NCBI RefSeq assembly: GCF_030867095.1
Contig: NC_081831.1
Coordinates: 68,152,716 to 68,216,715 of the forward strand
Source of the DNA: Alligator mississippiensis
Taxonomy: Eukaryota; Chordata; Crocodylia; Alligatoridae
Reading direction: 5' to 3'
DNA length: 64,000 bases
This document shows, one piece after another, positions 1 through 11,910 of this stretch. The notes beneath the pieces are model-generated. The model saw only the letters and a list, made by a program, of their open reading frames with translations, had not been told where the DNA came from and made no database searches. Positions within the stretch are counted from its first letter, which is position 1; each line of letters opens with the position of its first letter. A program made the translations under genes and the position numbers.

Positions 1-2112
1 GTATTGCTAAACTGAATATAACCTGAAAATTTTTATAATATACAGTATTTGTTTCTGTTGTAGGGTAAATACTGGATTTAAAGATATTAAATTATATAAA
101 AAAGGATGAGAACATAAAACCCAACAGAGACACGAAGAATTATAATATATATATTACTATATTTATAGACATTACACCTTCCTCTTTCAAAAAAGAAAGC
201 TCAGTTTTCACAGTAGGAAAGCTCTTTGCTTATAACTGCAGTTCTATGCGTTGAATTGTATCAACATTTCCATTTCAATGTATGACAACACACAGTCTTT
301 CAAATAGTAACAGTACCTGCCAGATGACAATAAATTAAACATTTAAGTCACTCTTAGGCAAATACTGTTTGGATATATTTTGCTGGATTGATTGATATTT
401 AATTGGTGGTAAATATCCTGCATTTGAAGAATTCTGGGGGACCGCTTCTAGGACATGTTGATCATCATTATTAGAAAAGAATAATTTCATTGTAAGTATA
501 TATCAAGTTCTCTAAACTTCTATACGAGTGGAGGTGCTTTTCACCTCAGTGAAAACAAACAGCTCCATAGAAATAGGTTTGTCCATAATCACACATAGTA
601 TAAGGGGAAAATAAAATACAGAATTCTTGTTCCAATCTCAGCTTAACTGTTTTAGCTGGTGTGCCAAGGTGAGGCACTCCCAGGGTGGGCAGTTCTGGGC
701 ATGTGGCAGGGAGGGCACAGGCTCCAGGCATCAGGGTACCAAGCCCTTATAGGCGGACTTGTGAGCTGCAGTGCCTGGTGTTGGAGTCTGGGTGTGGTGG
801 AGGGGAGGCACAGCTGGTTGCAGCCCTATCCATAGCAGGGTGAGATCATAGTGAGCATTCCCATTCAACTGCTCAGAACACGCTCTCTAACTCTTAATAT
901 GGCACAGTATTGCTTACTTTGAAAAATGAGAACAACCCCAGCAGCTATTACAGCACCCTTATGCTTCAATTCTGGCACAGAAATCAACTTTTCCACTTAA
1001 GGCATGTACCCTAATTCTGCAGAGCTAATTTTGGGGGAAAAAAGGAGGCTGTGATAGTAACATGATAAAGTCTTTTTCACTGCGATGTGGCTTTCAAATA
1101 GAGGCAGTATACAGCGCACACTTAAGTACATTATGTAGGCATTAATGAGAGATTAAGTTACAGCAACTAATTTTCACCCCCACTTAGGATGTTCATGTAA
1201 ATCATTATTCACCAAAAAAACCCTAAAACTCCAAACCCAACAATGTAAAAAACCTAAGGAGGTTTTTACTAGTTACATTTTAATTTAATCCTCTAAAAGA
1301 AGGCTAATACTGTCTCACAGTTTTGTATCATTTGGAATTGATGTGGTTTTGCTTAGGGGGAAAAGTAGCAATTTCATTTAGACATTTCTACCAACTTCAC
1401 TCCAAGCAAAATTAAAAAAAAAAAATTGCACTAAGCAGGAAAAAATACTTTAAAGGGGTTTCTTTCCTTCATAACAAGAGCAAAACATATAGAGGATGAC
1501 TAATTAAAGATCTACTTTGAACATTTAATTGGGAAGGGAAGTCAAAATAAAAAATTGACAGTAGCAATATGGTGGATTCACTCCACTAGAGATTATAACT
1601 GCAAAATAGTCCATGAGGAAACTGATGCACAAGTCGCAGTACCTGGTTTGGAATTTGTGGGATAATACTGAGGACAAATGCTAAAGCTACTACTATGGCT
1701 TTAGTCAAGTAAATGCCAGTCTGAAATCAACTAGAGTTTTGTCTGAGTAAAACCTTCATTTTTAAGGTCTATATCAACAAAATTTAAATTGTTTTTAATA
1801 CAACATCTAAGTAAGGTTTACTTTAATTATAGGCATATAGACTGTTTTCCAAGCTTTTTGAAACTGCTTCCATTTTCCTTGTTCATAGGTGCCTCTATCT
1901 GTAGCAAATATCTGAACATTAAGGGCCAAATTGTCTTCTAAGCATCATCCCCCCCACGTAGCAGGGAGAGAAGAATCATCTACATGTGCTTTCAAGCGTC
2001 AATTGACCTGCTCCATTGTCATTACTACCAAAAGAGGCTGCTCCCAGTTCACAGGAGGAAATTTCTTGTTATGAAAACAATGATAAATCCACCGGTCCTA
2101 CCAACCCTTTTC
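1..2112. other. AT-rich intergenic DNA
   Basis: No gene or clear repeat is seen. A GC-richer patch at about 640-860 with many CAG/GGG words may be part of an unidentified old repeat. Confidence 0.5.
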
Positions 2113-2120
2113 CTCTAAGG

Positions 2121-2295
2121 CAAGGGTGGGCAATTATTTTGGGCAGAGGACTGCTTACTGAGTTTTGGCAAGCCATTGAGGGCTGCCAGGGGCAGATAAA
2201 TATTAATTTTCTAAATTCTTTAGGGGCCCCATGGGCTGGATAGAATGGCCTGGCAGGCCGCATCCGGCCCCCAGGCTGCATTTTGTCCACCCCTG
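2121..2295. mobile_element. hAT-type non-autonomous DNA transposon
   Basis: This 175-base element has inverted ends: caagggtgggcaa at the left, and cacccctg preceded by ttttgtc at the right. It is flanked by 8-base target-site duplications, ctctaagg (2113-2120) and ccctaagg (2296-2303), which match at 7 of 8. An 8-base duplication and CAGGGGTGGGCAA-like ends are typical of hAT elements. It encodes nothing. Confidence 0.85.
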
Positions 2296-2303
2296 CCCTA
2301 AGG

Positions 2304-2731
2304 TGTACTAGGAACCTGAGTTCTGTGCGGGACAAGGGGCAAACACCCACACTGTGCAGCCTTCCCAAGTTCTAAAACACCACCTCCTCCCCACAACTCA
2401 TGTGTTGTATTTCCACTACATATGAGATCCTCCTATGCAGGATGGAGAAGGTTGGGTTTGCACATAAAAAGAATAAATACTATTTTAAATAAGTAATTTC
2501 AATTGCCCTTTCCTTAACCATCTACTGTGTTGAAAAGCATAGGAAACAAACGCTTTAATGCCTTAAAGGCTGGCTTAGTAACAAATGTTCATGATTCAGT
2601 CCATCTATTTTTTTCACCAAAAGATTCTCCAAGAAGCAATTTATGCCATTAGTGAACTACAGAATGATAAGGTAGATTTAGGGGGTTGATTTGAATGGTT
2701 TTAGTCATCCAATTCAAGATATATTTTAAAA
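2304..2731. other. Intergenic DNA between hAT and Helitron
   Basis: AT-rich sequence with no recognised feature. Confidence 0.5.
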
Positions 2732-3203
2732 CTAGTGAAGTGCCGGTCAAGAATGACCGGGGGGGGAGGGGGCGAGGAAGCTTGCTAACCCTAACCCCCG
2801 CCACACCACCGCCACCTCTCAAAAGCAGGGGGGTGGGAAGCTTGCCCCACTGTCCCCTCTGTCTCCCTCTGCCAGCACCTCATGCCACTGCTGCCTCCAA
2901 GAAGCAGGGATAGGGGTGTGGGGGCTGAGGCCAGTGTCCCTGTCGTCACAGCGGTGTTCCACCACCTCCAGGAAGCAGGGCCGGGAGGGGGGGGAAGGGA
3001 GGGGCAAGGCCAGCTGCATTGACCTCAGTCCCCGCTCCATCCCCACTGTCCCCATTGCCATGGCAGCGCTTCACCACACCGCTGCTGCTGCCTCCTCTCA
3101 GTAACGCTCTAGGAACACTCTGATTGTTTCACTAACCAATCAGAGTGCTCCAAGAGTGTTATGGACAGAGGGACAGATGGACTAAGCCCTTTATTATATT
3201 AGA
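2732..3203 (-). mobile_element. Non-autonomous Helitron
   Basis: Read on the - strand, the element starts TCTAATATAATAAAGGGC (3203 downward) and ends with the stem-loop CCGGTCA-TTCT-TGACCGG (2760-2743), seven bases and then CTAG (2735-2732), followed by T. A 5' TC, a 3' hairpin about 10 bases before CTAG, and a T flank are the diagnostic Helitron ends; the 5' TATAATAAA motif resembles other vertebrate Helitrons as recalled. The 5' flanking base is T instead of the expected A. The interior is GC-rich (G/C runs at 2760-3060) and holds an imperfect inverted repeat, 3103-3126 with 3137-3160. There is no Rep/helicase coding sequence in its 472 bases. Confidence 0.75.
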
Positions 3204-3796
3204 AATGTGTAGAAAACAGGCAGGTATTATTTTTAGAAGCTAGTCCCATTCTAGGCTGCATTTAAATGTACCAATAAATATTACACTTAGACTAAGGAAA
3301 ACTAATTTTATAAATAACACTGGTTTACAAACTTACAACCTCCCAGGGAATAATGAGCATGATGGTATAGCACTGTAGCTTTGTGACTAGAGCTGGCTCT
3401 ACATTCCAGCCCACTAGCATGTTGAGCCATGAACCCATTGCCCTTTTGTCGTTCACTTAAAATCCTGGACCTGTATGTGAGTCAGAAGCTAAGGATTCTC
3501 TTAAAACAATTAACTTGTAGAGGCTGCTTCTTTAGTGCCAGCTAAACAACTGTGTGAACTCATTGCAAATATTTCAGAAACAAGCCTGGACAGTTGTGTC
3601 AACTCAACAGTGTGCTGTACTACCTTTTGGTCAGGCAGTACACACAAAAGGAATTTCTGTGACATTAAAGACATTGTTGAGAGTCAAAATTTTGCCAATT
3701 CATTGAGGCTCAAAAGATTTCCAGTGCCTCTGGGTACCTTAAAATCTGGAGAAATTCATTAATTATTTGGCACTGGTAGTTATAGGCACTAGGTAT
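3204..3796. other. Intergenic DNA
   Basis: AT-rich sequence with no recognised feature. Confidence 0.5.
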
Positions 3797-4655
3797 TAGG
3801 GCTATGCGAACCTCCGGGTGCTAATTCAATTCAGAGGAGATTTGGCCCGATTCAGCGGCCAAATCTCTGAATCCGAATCTAATCAGGAGACCAATAAAAA
3901 GGTCCGAATCAATTTGAAGTGCTCCAAATTGATTTGGAAAAGATTCAGAGAGATTTGGGCAGCCTCCAGTTGCTGCCGCAGGGAGCTGGGTCCGGACTCC
4001 ACGCTGATAAGTGGGGGGGAGGCGGGGCTAGAGGAGGGGGAGGGAACCATGGGGGAGTCCCCCACCAGGCCCCATCCTCTGCCACCCCCCAGCGACTTTC
4101 CCAGCCCTGTCAATGGCTGCCCGGCCCCAGCATTCCAGCTCTTTAAAATTTTTTTTAAAAGCCCCACACTCACCAGCTGCTGCAGCATCCATTGGGGCTT
4201 CTGGGGGCTCGTGGCAGAGCCCCCCAAGCAGCGGGGGACAGTGGGGTGCAGCAGGGGTCACCCTACCCCTCCCACCTGGCAGGAGCTAGTAAGTGTGAGG
4301 CTTTAAAAAAAAAAAAAGTGCCGGGATACTGGGGCCAGGTAGGGCAGCCATTGACTGGGCTGGGAGAGTGGGTGGGGGATGAGGGCTCATGACAGAGCCC
4401 TGCCACACAGCATAAGGCAGCGGGGATCGCCCCCCCACCTGGCAGGAACCAGTGAGTATGTGGCTTTTTTGTTTGTTTTTTTAAAGAGCCGGGACACTGG
4501 GGCAGGGCAGGGCAGGGCAGTCATTGATGGGGCTGGGAAAGCAGGCAGGTGATGGGGCCTGTTTGATTCGGAGATTTGGCTGATTAGGCAGCGGCCGAAT
4601 CTCTGAATCAGATTCAGCTGAATCAATTTGGGATAGTGATTCGAATAACCTGGGG
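3797..4655. mobile_element. Compound foldback DNA element with GC-rich core
   Basis: The outer parts (about 3797-3960 and 4560-4650) are full of gatttggc/gccaaatc and ctctgaatc words that make the ends mutually inverted and locally palindromic. The inner part has a module with a Lys/T-rich tract and words like gccgggacactggggc and cattgatggggctggg. One copy (about 4040-4180) is inverted relative to two tandem copies of roughly 180 bases (about 4193-4380 and 4381-4557). No transposase frame exists. The element resembles dispersed repeats recalled from alligators. Exact ends and target-site duplications are not resolved. Confidence 0.6.
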
Positions 4656-4935
4656 CTGGGAAAGCAGCTTGCAGGGGGAAAAGAACAATATTTATATGTT
4701 TCTGACCCCACCCTGAAGTCTTTCTAGCCTACAGTCTTTCCCAAAATAGTAGCACTCATGCAACCCAGTATCAGCTCAGTCAACAAGCTTTAAATGAAAT
4801 CCTTTTGGAATGGATTGCAGGTGCAAAAAATGGATAACATCCATTAAATATGTGCAAAGGAAAGATATGTTATTGTTTACAGTATGATATATGACCAGGC
4901 ATACTGCCCCATGCCTTTTTGGGAAGGGCAGCACA

Positions 4936-4983
4936 TGACTGACTGACTGACTGACTGACTGACTGACTGACTGACTGACTGAA
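4936..4983. repeat. (TGAC)n microsatellite
   Basis: About eleven near-perfect tandem TGAC units, decaying into gaatgaat at the right edge. Confidence 0.95.
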
Positions 4984-5699
4984 TGAATATCATATCAGAA
5001 GAAACCTAGTATTTAACAACAGGTTTCCTTTGACTCCCCCACATCAAGTTCCTTTGTGTTCCAAGGACATAAAAGAGGTATTATCATTAATGAATCATAG
5101 TAGTTGCTTTGTTGATGGAGAAAATGGAGGAATCCCTTAAGTTAAATTCTGCATGAATACGGGGATCTATGCATGGATCCTGTTACAGGATCAGGTTATA
5201 CAAAATATAACATCAAGCTCTGTATGGCACTAGGACCTGGGCTCACATTCTATTTTGTCTTCTGTCCACTAACTTTAGGACCTGTTATTATTGATTGGTT
5301 GGCTTCTTTCACCTCATTAAAATAATAAAGGACCGAATTAAAGATGTTGAATAATCTATTTCCCTTTGTCTTTTGCTACATGTAAGGTGTATAAAGTTGA
5401 GGGTGTGTCCAAAAGAATCCATTACTGTTTTCTTAGAAACAATTAGATTTCCACATTTAACAGCTTACTAAACATATGGGAACAAAACACAATAAAATAT
5501 GTTTTTAGTTTTGTTCATGCAATTTGATTATCTTCACTTACCCATAAATTTAAGATATAGTTGCTTTAACAATATTGCTCTTACTTTTTGTAATTTTAAA
5601 ATGTTATTTTGGATTTAGTTTTAATACTAATTTATTTCAGCTCTTCCCTAAAAGTGGTGAAACTAGATATTCAAAATGTAAAATTCTCTCAACTGATGC
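4984..5699. other. Intergenic DNA
   Basis: AT-rich sequence with no recognised feature. Confidence 0.5.
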
Positions 5700-5925
5700 A
5701 ATACATCTTGCATTTTTATAGTAACTTAGGCCAAGGATCACAAAGTGCCTTTAGAAGATTGTAAACTGAAAATCTCTCTGAGACGGGCATAAATTATTAT
5801 CTTTGTTTTACTAATAGATAATCTGAGGCATATAAGGGTTAAATGACTTCAGAATGAGTCAGTGGTAAAACAGAAATTTGAACCCCGTCGCTCGTTCTAA
5901 GCATGGTACCACACTGTTTCAGAAA
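5700..5925 (-). repeat. MIR-like (CORE) SINE fragment
   Basis: Matches the reverse complement of the MIR pattern in order: 'attattatctttgttttac', 'gataatctgaggcatataag', 'ggttaaatgactt', 'gtcagtggtaaaacagaa', then 'tttgaaccccgtcgctc', which is the tRNA B-box side. It is diverged and old. Confidence 0.65.
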
Positions 5926-8107
5926 GCTTCTCGAACAGTCATCTGAAAGTTCTAAAATGAAAACATTCCTGCTACTGGAAGATATGACATTCTTAGCAAT
6001 ATTCACAGCAGGTGGTAGTATTTCAACATGCATCTACTCTTTTTTATTTGCTCAGTAAAAACTTCAAATTTATTGTACACAATAACGTAAGATGACTGCA
6101 CTAATCACATTTAAATCTGCTCTGGGACATGCAAACAACCTCACCTCTCAATAATATGTAGCACATACATTATAGTTCCCTTTGGCCCTTCTGTTAGGGA
6201 GTCCAACATTGGGCTCATAAACAAGCAGTCAATTTGTAGAGAAAGTGGCTGCAACTTTACTGGATCACAGACATTCTAAGACTTGTGTAATTAATAGTGA
6301 ATTCCTCTGAGCGTAGCGCTTTATAATGCAATATAGGCCGGGATGGCTAAAATCCCACGGATCTCGTAAGAAGGCATTTATCCTGGCAATGATTGGAAAA
6401 TTAATATTTGCAGTGTCCCACTGAGTAGCTACAAAGGAAGCAAAACACAATAATCCCAGGTGTCATTCATCATACATTGATTGACATTATTTCCTAAACT
6501 GGCTGTGAGTTGCTATTCACATAAACAGAATGTACACCAGGAGAAGAGTGAACAACAGACAGAACATGTAAACATATATTAATTTTAAACATATTTTAAT
6601 GGCCACTTTGTTATGGGATCTATATATAGATAACTGCAAACCAGAAGGAAGCTTGATGAAAATAATGGGGATCTATGATCCGTATTAATAGACACAGAGC
6701 AGATGGGTGATGGTGGATGGAAATGAGGGAGATTTAGCTTAAATTGTAGACATAAAATAAGGAAATGTATAGGAACAAAAGGCTGTTGGAAACTTAATTG
6801 TGAATTTTCTGAATTTCAAAAAATTATTTTTGTATCTCAAATTATCAGATGACACTGTTATTTTAAGAAATTTATCATCTGAACTTTCTATCTTTTCATT
6901 TCTGCCATGAGAAATGTTTCTTTTGCTTGAAAGGCTAGGCTGACAGATTGATGAGACAGCTCACCAACAATTAAAATGCAACCCACAGCATCACTATACA
7001 ACAGCTTAAAACAGAAACTAAAGAAGATCATTGTAACCCAGTTGAAACTGCAGGGTAGCTGAATCTACTCAGCTGTTCTGTAAATGTCTTTCCAAAAAGG
7101 TGAGTTTTACACCATGCTCTGAAGTTGTTAGGACTTAAAATCAGTTTGATCTCAAGAGGAGCGAATTCTGTCGAGCAGAGAACCTCTAACAGAGGCCCAA
7201 CAGACATAATTTTGTACCTTGTATGACAGACACACTCAGATGCTGCAGAATTTAAATGTTATTTAAACTAAAAATTAAAAGTGTTTTTTGTTTGTTTTTT
7301 AATAAAAGCATGTTTTAGTCCTTGCTATTTAGGAAGAAAACCCTGAACACATAAACCAGTAGTAACAGATGCAGTTCTTCTGAGATTACAAACATCTTAA
7401 AATACTATTCAGAGGTATGAACTCCCTTTCTCATTAATCATTCAGCATGTTCCTGCTAGAAGAAGATAATAAGGACATTTTCCATGTCCACATTAATTAT
7501 TTCATTATTGATTATTTTAGGGGATGAAATAAAGGAAATGGTAGAAGTAAAGTCTGTGTGAAGTCTGAAAATGGTAACTAATGCAAAGAAGGAAATGGGA
7601 CAGGCAGGAAAACAGGGAAGAGCAGGAGAAAAGTAACGATTCATATTCAGCAAGTTCAGAGTCAGGAACAAGCATATAATCACCATGACTGATTTCCTAG
7701 GTATCACAGAACTTTAAATTTTGCAGTTACTCCTGTATTATACCAAAACTCCCTTGTACTTATTTCTGTGCTGTTACCTGTAGTGTGTTTGTCTAAAGCA
7801 TAGCTTCCTAAAGATATCCACTCTTGATTTGACAAAACACCTCTTGTTTTTTTTTGATAACCTAACAGATTGTTTCTTAAGTTTCTTGCCATAGGCATTT
7901 TCTGCAGCTCTTGAATAATTTTTGTAGCTTTTTTCAGCACATTCTTCCAATTTAAAAAAATGTAAACTTCAGAGCTAGGTACAGATATTCAAAAAGCCCA
8001 AGGCAGAATCGATCTAAATTCTGTAAGTGGCGTAGTTTAGACCAGTAGCTAAGAGAACATACATTTGCCCTTTAGTGGAGGGGGAAAAGTCTTAGTCCAA
8101 GTTCTGC
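5926..8107. other. Intergenic DNA
   Basis: AT-rich sequence with no supported gene or recognised repeat. Confidence 0.5.
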
Positions 8108-8170
8108 CATTTTTAAACCAGTCTATATGTACTGAACTTCTATAGGCCAGTTTCCAATCACTTATACTGG
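8108..8170. repeat. Dispersed repeat, copy 1
   Basis: Shares an ordered series of words with 20233-20310: ccatttt, a variant of aaaccagttta, actgaacttct, and agtttcnnatcactta-actgg. The family is unnamed here. Confidence 0.55.
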
Positions 8171-10628
8171 TAATAGTATAATATCTGTACCTGTCCAACA
8201 ACTATAAGTAATATTCCAGTATAACTCTCATCAATACCACATCCAGAGGTACAAGTACCTTTGAAAAAACGTGAAGATAAAGGAAAAGCAAGGAAGAAAT
8301 ATCAATTTCGGTCTTATTTTCCCACTGAATAATCTTGAAGGCAATAAGAAAGATATTGAACTAATAAAAACAAAAAAAGAAAGCTTAGTTGTATTACATA
8401 AATACCATATTCTATTCTTGAAGTGCTGTGATTATTGCTGAACTACAGATGTCCCTTTGTCATCACTGGGAAGTCAGTTATAGAATAAAGAATAATATGG
8501 TACTCCTAAAGTTATGCCCCAGACTATGGGCCACAACTGAAAATGGATTTGACCCTAACCCCAGATTAGACACCCATTTTTAACTGCAGGGTGTCTCCAA
8601 ATACCATAAGCAGCATTACCTTAGTACTGACTCAGCTGGAATGATGACAACTATTAAACCAACACCCCATCTTGAAATCTGATGACTTTTCCTTGGCTAC
8701 CTCCCATTCAAGTAATGACCAGTTTCAACGCTTCTTAAATTGTGAGCTTTTACATGATTCTACTTTGAGCATAAACTAATAGGCTCATTAGCTTCTTTTG
8801 GTTAACATGTTACCTCTTGCAATCTTATGACTCAAAGAACTAAATATTCAACATTGTTCATTTATGGGGTTTTATTAGGTCTTTTTACTGTAGTTGTAGT
8901 CTAAGTAATAGATACCAAATTTAGGTAGTTTTGTATAACAGTATACAACATACCTAATTGTATATGTTCTAATGAGCAATGCCATGTGAATAGTATTTCT
9001 GCAGTGATCAAAAGGATTATTCAAAACACTGAGATTTACTGGATATTATTATTATTACTTAGTTCTATAAAGTGAGATATACCTAACCAAAGATGTGAAC
9101 AACTTCACACAAAAATATGCCTTGTATAAATAGACAAACTCATTCAAGTAAAATTTCAAAATGCCAATCAGATATTATATTATGCTAGATTAAATATGGA
9201 GAGTTCAATGCTAACAACAAGCAAATCAAAGTAACCTACTGACTTCAGATCTCACTTATGAATAGCCAATTTCAGATAAGTTATTTTGGATTTTTATTAC
9301 GGCACCTGAGCTACTCCAACAACTTCCTGGCTGAAAGAGGTGACAGGCCATTTTACTCTGGAAAAAATTCTAGATTACCTTGTATTTAATACTTACTATT
9401 TAGGTTTCAGCATAAAGAGATGGGACTATTTGAGGGTAAACGGAAAGTTGAAGAATAAACCAGGGTTATTAGGCTGTCTAGAACAGGTCAGCAAGTGACA
9501 TTCAAATTGTCCTAAAAATACCAATGTATGTCTGTAACTTTCTTGCAGCTCTTGCTTAGAAAGGTTAATTTTTCCAACAGTTTTCATATATTCTAAATGA
9601 ACAGCATAATCAGCAGATAAATATTTTTGCTTGATTCCTTTCCTCATTTTCCTTTAGCTTCTGGGACCAAGCTTTCATAGGAGTCCAAAGGTTTTTAAGT
9701 CAACTTTTGCATACATCAACACCACTTTGAAGTTAAGGGTGTGTAAAGGTCATTTTGACACAAGGACCAGGAGTGATCTGTTGTTTGTTTTGAAACCGGG
9801 TGCTCTGTTTAAGTGTGTTTATTTCTGCACTAAGTCTGGGCATTCAGTTTGTCATGATGACTCAGAACAAAGTTGCAAAGCCTAAATTCTACACTGAAAT
9901 TAGTCATTTTGTTTTTGCACTGAGCTGCTTTGACTCAGCTTCAAGCTATTGCACACAGAGTACCTGGGTTTATTCCCAAATGGCCCAGGTAACTTTAGTA
10001 CAAATTTCTGAAGGGGAAAAAATCTGAATGGAAAATTCAAAAGTTGATACTATACAGTGAATAACAACAAGTGCCTATCCTTATTTATTCTCAGAAAACC
10101 CAAAGTAAGCCCTGAAATTTAGAATATGAGGAAATTATGACACTGAGTTAATGACGGGGGGGGGGGAGGGGGAGGTTGCAGCTAAAAAGAAACTTGTCAG
10201 ACGTTGTCATTGTGATAAATATAGTGAATCAGACAACTGGAAATCTGTGCTCTGTTATCCAATGTGGTTAACTCCATTTTGGAGTACAGCATATTTGCAG
10301 AGGATGTGGAATGTTCAGCACTTCAGAATTTATTTAAGAGCTCTGGAGTACTAGAATTTGACATATTTGAACTGATTTTTCATTTATACCCCAGAACCCA
10401 CTTTCAGATACATCTGTACTGCTTTTTTTTTTAATGCTATATGTAAAAGGACCTTAACAGGCCCTTTGGTGAGAATCAGGCCCACATAGTCAGATAGATC
10501 AGCTACATAATTTGATTTTATATATTCTTTCTCTAGATTTCACATGGATCTCCTTTTTAGATCTCTTTTTCATTGACTGATTATGCTGACCATTTCTTTT
10601 AACTGGACAGAACGTGCATTCTTTATGG
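8171..10628. other. Intergenic DNA
   Basis: AT-rich sequence without a supported gene. A run of eleven G followed by further G-rich bases lies at 10156-10172. The ATTATTATT tract at about 9048-9057 is trivial. Confidence 0.5.
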
Positions 10629-10922
10629 CAGGGGTCAACAACCCCCAGCACGCGTGCCGAGCATGGCACGCAAGGCTATTTTGCTCGGCACACCACTGCC
10701 AGCCCAGGCTCCAAGCAGCTGCTGCCAGCCACAGAGCCCAGGCTGCTCCCAGCAGGCAGCTGGGAGGCTGCAAGCCCTGCTGCAAGCAGACTGGGCTCCG
10801 TGGGCCAGCTGCAGCCAGGAGGCTGCAAACAGCTGCTCTATGCATGTCAGCACTCCGACACCTTCCAAGGTAGACATTGTGGTTTTTTCAGCTCTCCAGC
10901 CAAAAAACATTGCCTATCCTTG
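10629..10922. mobile_element. hAT-type non-autonomous DNA transposon
   Basis: A 294-base element begins caggggtcaacaa and ends ttgcctatccttg, which are imperfect inverted ends. It is flanked by perfect 8-base target-site duplications ctttatgg at 10621-10628 and 10923-10930. The interior is GC-rich and rich in gcagc words; it has no transposase. Short frames inside are composition artefacts. Confidence 0.9.
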
Positions 10923-10930
10923 CTTTATGG

Positions 10931-11519
10931 GATCATTTCATCTGGACAAAGTTGTTTGCTTCTATTGTTTTATATCTAGGTAGCAATATATATTTGAAAT
11001 CTATTTTATTGGCCTTGATTAAAATTGCAATTGACACGGTGTAATATTATTTTGCCCGCATACTATTTGTTGTTTACATCCATCACATGCTCACATCATG
11101 CCAAAGCTGCAGGACAGAATGTGGAGGTGAACTAAGATGCACTATTTTATAGAAATCAACCCTGTAAACTGTACCAAAAAAAATTCAAAGCCCAAACTTT
11201 TTATCTAAAACAACCATCTTGAATATTTATAAAAAAGCACAATGGACAACTCTATACAGTGTTCCATATCTGCTTTGAATACTTCTAGTGAATCCACAGT
11301 GAGGCATATCAAAACCTGAAGGGTATTACTAGTAGATTCCAGGGGAACAAGGGAGAGGGGGAAGAGGACACAATCTATCTGATGCTAACAGGAATTCTAA
11401 CAGTTCCTGCTAAGGCTCTGTTGGGTTATATTCACCTAGACTAAGGCTGAACCCAAAATGGAGCACCTTCAGTAACTTGTCTCTGCCCGCAGGGTTGAGT
11501 TAACTCCAGCTCAGCTCTG
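10931..11519. other. Intergenic DNA
   Basis: No recognised feature. Confidence 0.5.
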
Positions 11520-11746
11520 CTCCAGCACCGTCTTCAGAATGGGAGGCGGGGAAAGGAAGTGGAGGGAGCTTGGTCTGGGATTTTTTCAGTCAGCAATGGA
11601 GGGTGGGGAGGGTGGTTTGGAGCACCCCAAGGTGGGGGCACTCCAATCTACCCACCAGACCCTTCAGCACCAGCTGGGGAAACCCCAAAATTAGTTCCCT
11701 CCGCTCCCTTTCCTCCCTCCCATTCTGAAAACAGTGCTGGGGCTGG
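11520..11746. repeat. GC-rich foldback repeat
   Basis: The segment 11521-11567 (ctccagcaccgtcttcagaa, then atgggaggcggggaaag) is mirrored as an inverted copy at about 11697-11745 (ctttcctccctcccattctg, then aaaacagtgctgggg). The roughly 130-base spacer is G-rich. It looks like a MITE or foldback fragment of unknown family. Confidence 0.6.
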
Positions 11747-11864
11747 GATGGGGGAGGGGCATTGCTATGGGGAGAGCGGCTGAAAGCTTGCAGCTGCTCT
11801 AAACAACAGCTGGATTTGCCAACCCCTGAGACCCAATAGCAAACGTCTGTTGGGTCTGGAGACT

Positions 11865-11910
11865 CATTGGAACTCATGGTACTTCCTGCGAAGTGCCATG
11901 AGTTACAATG
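11865..11910. repeat. Tight hairpin
   Basis: The arms 11865-11885 and 11890-11910 are 21 bases each, pair at about 19 of 21 positions and leave a 4-base loop. It lies just right of the foldback repeat and may belong to the same element. A second small stem, gacccaa/ttgggtc, lies at 11830-11856. Confidence 0.7.

Noticed and set aside
4936-4983. CRISPR-like or regulatory repeat array
   Set aside because: A simple TGAC tetranucleotide microsatellite in a vertebrate genome.
10583-10983. Several 90-121 codon frames on both strands
   Set aside because: All fall in the GC-rich hAT copy at 10629-10922. They are not genes.
11865-11910. microRNA gene
   Set aside because: The size fits, but the neighbouring foldback repeat makes a transposon end more likely, and no known miRNA seed was recognised.
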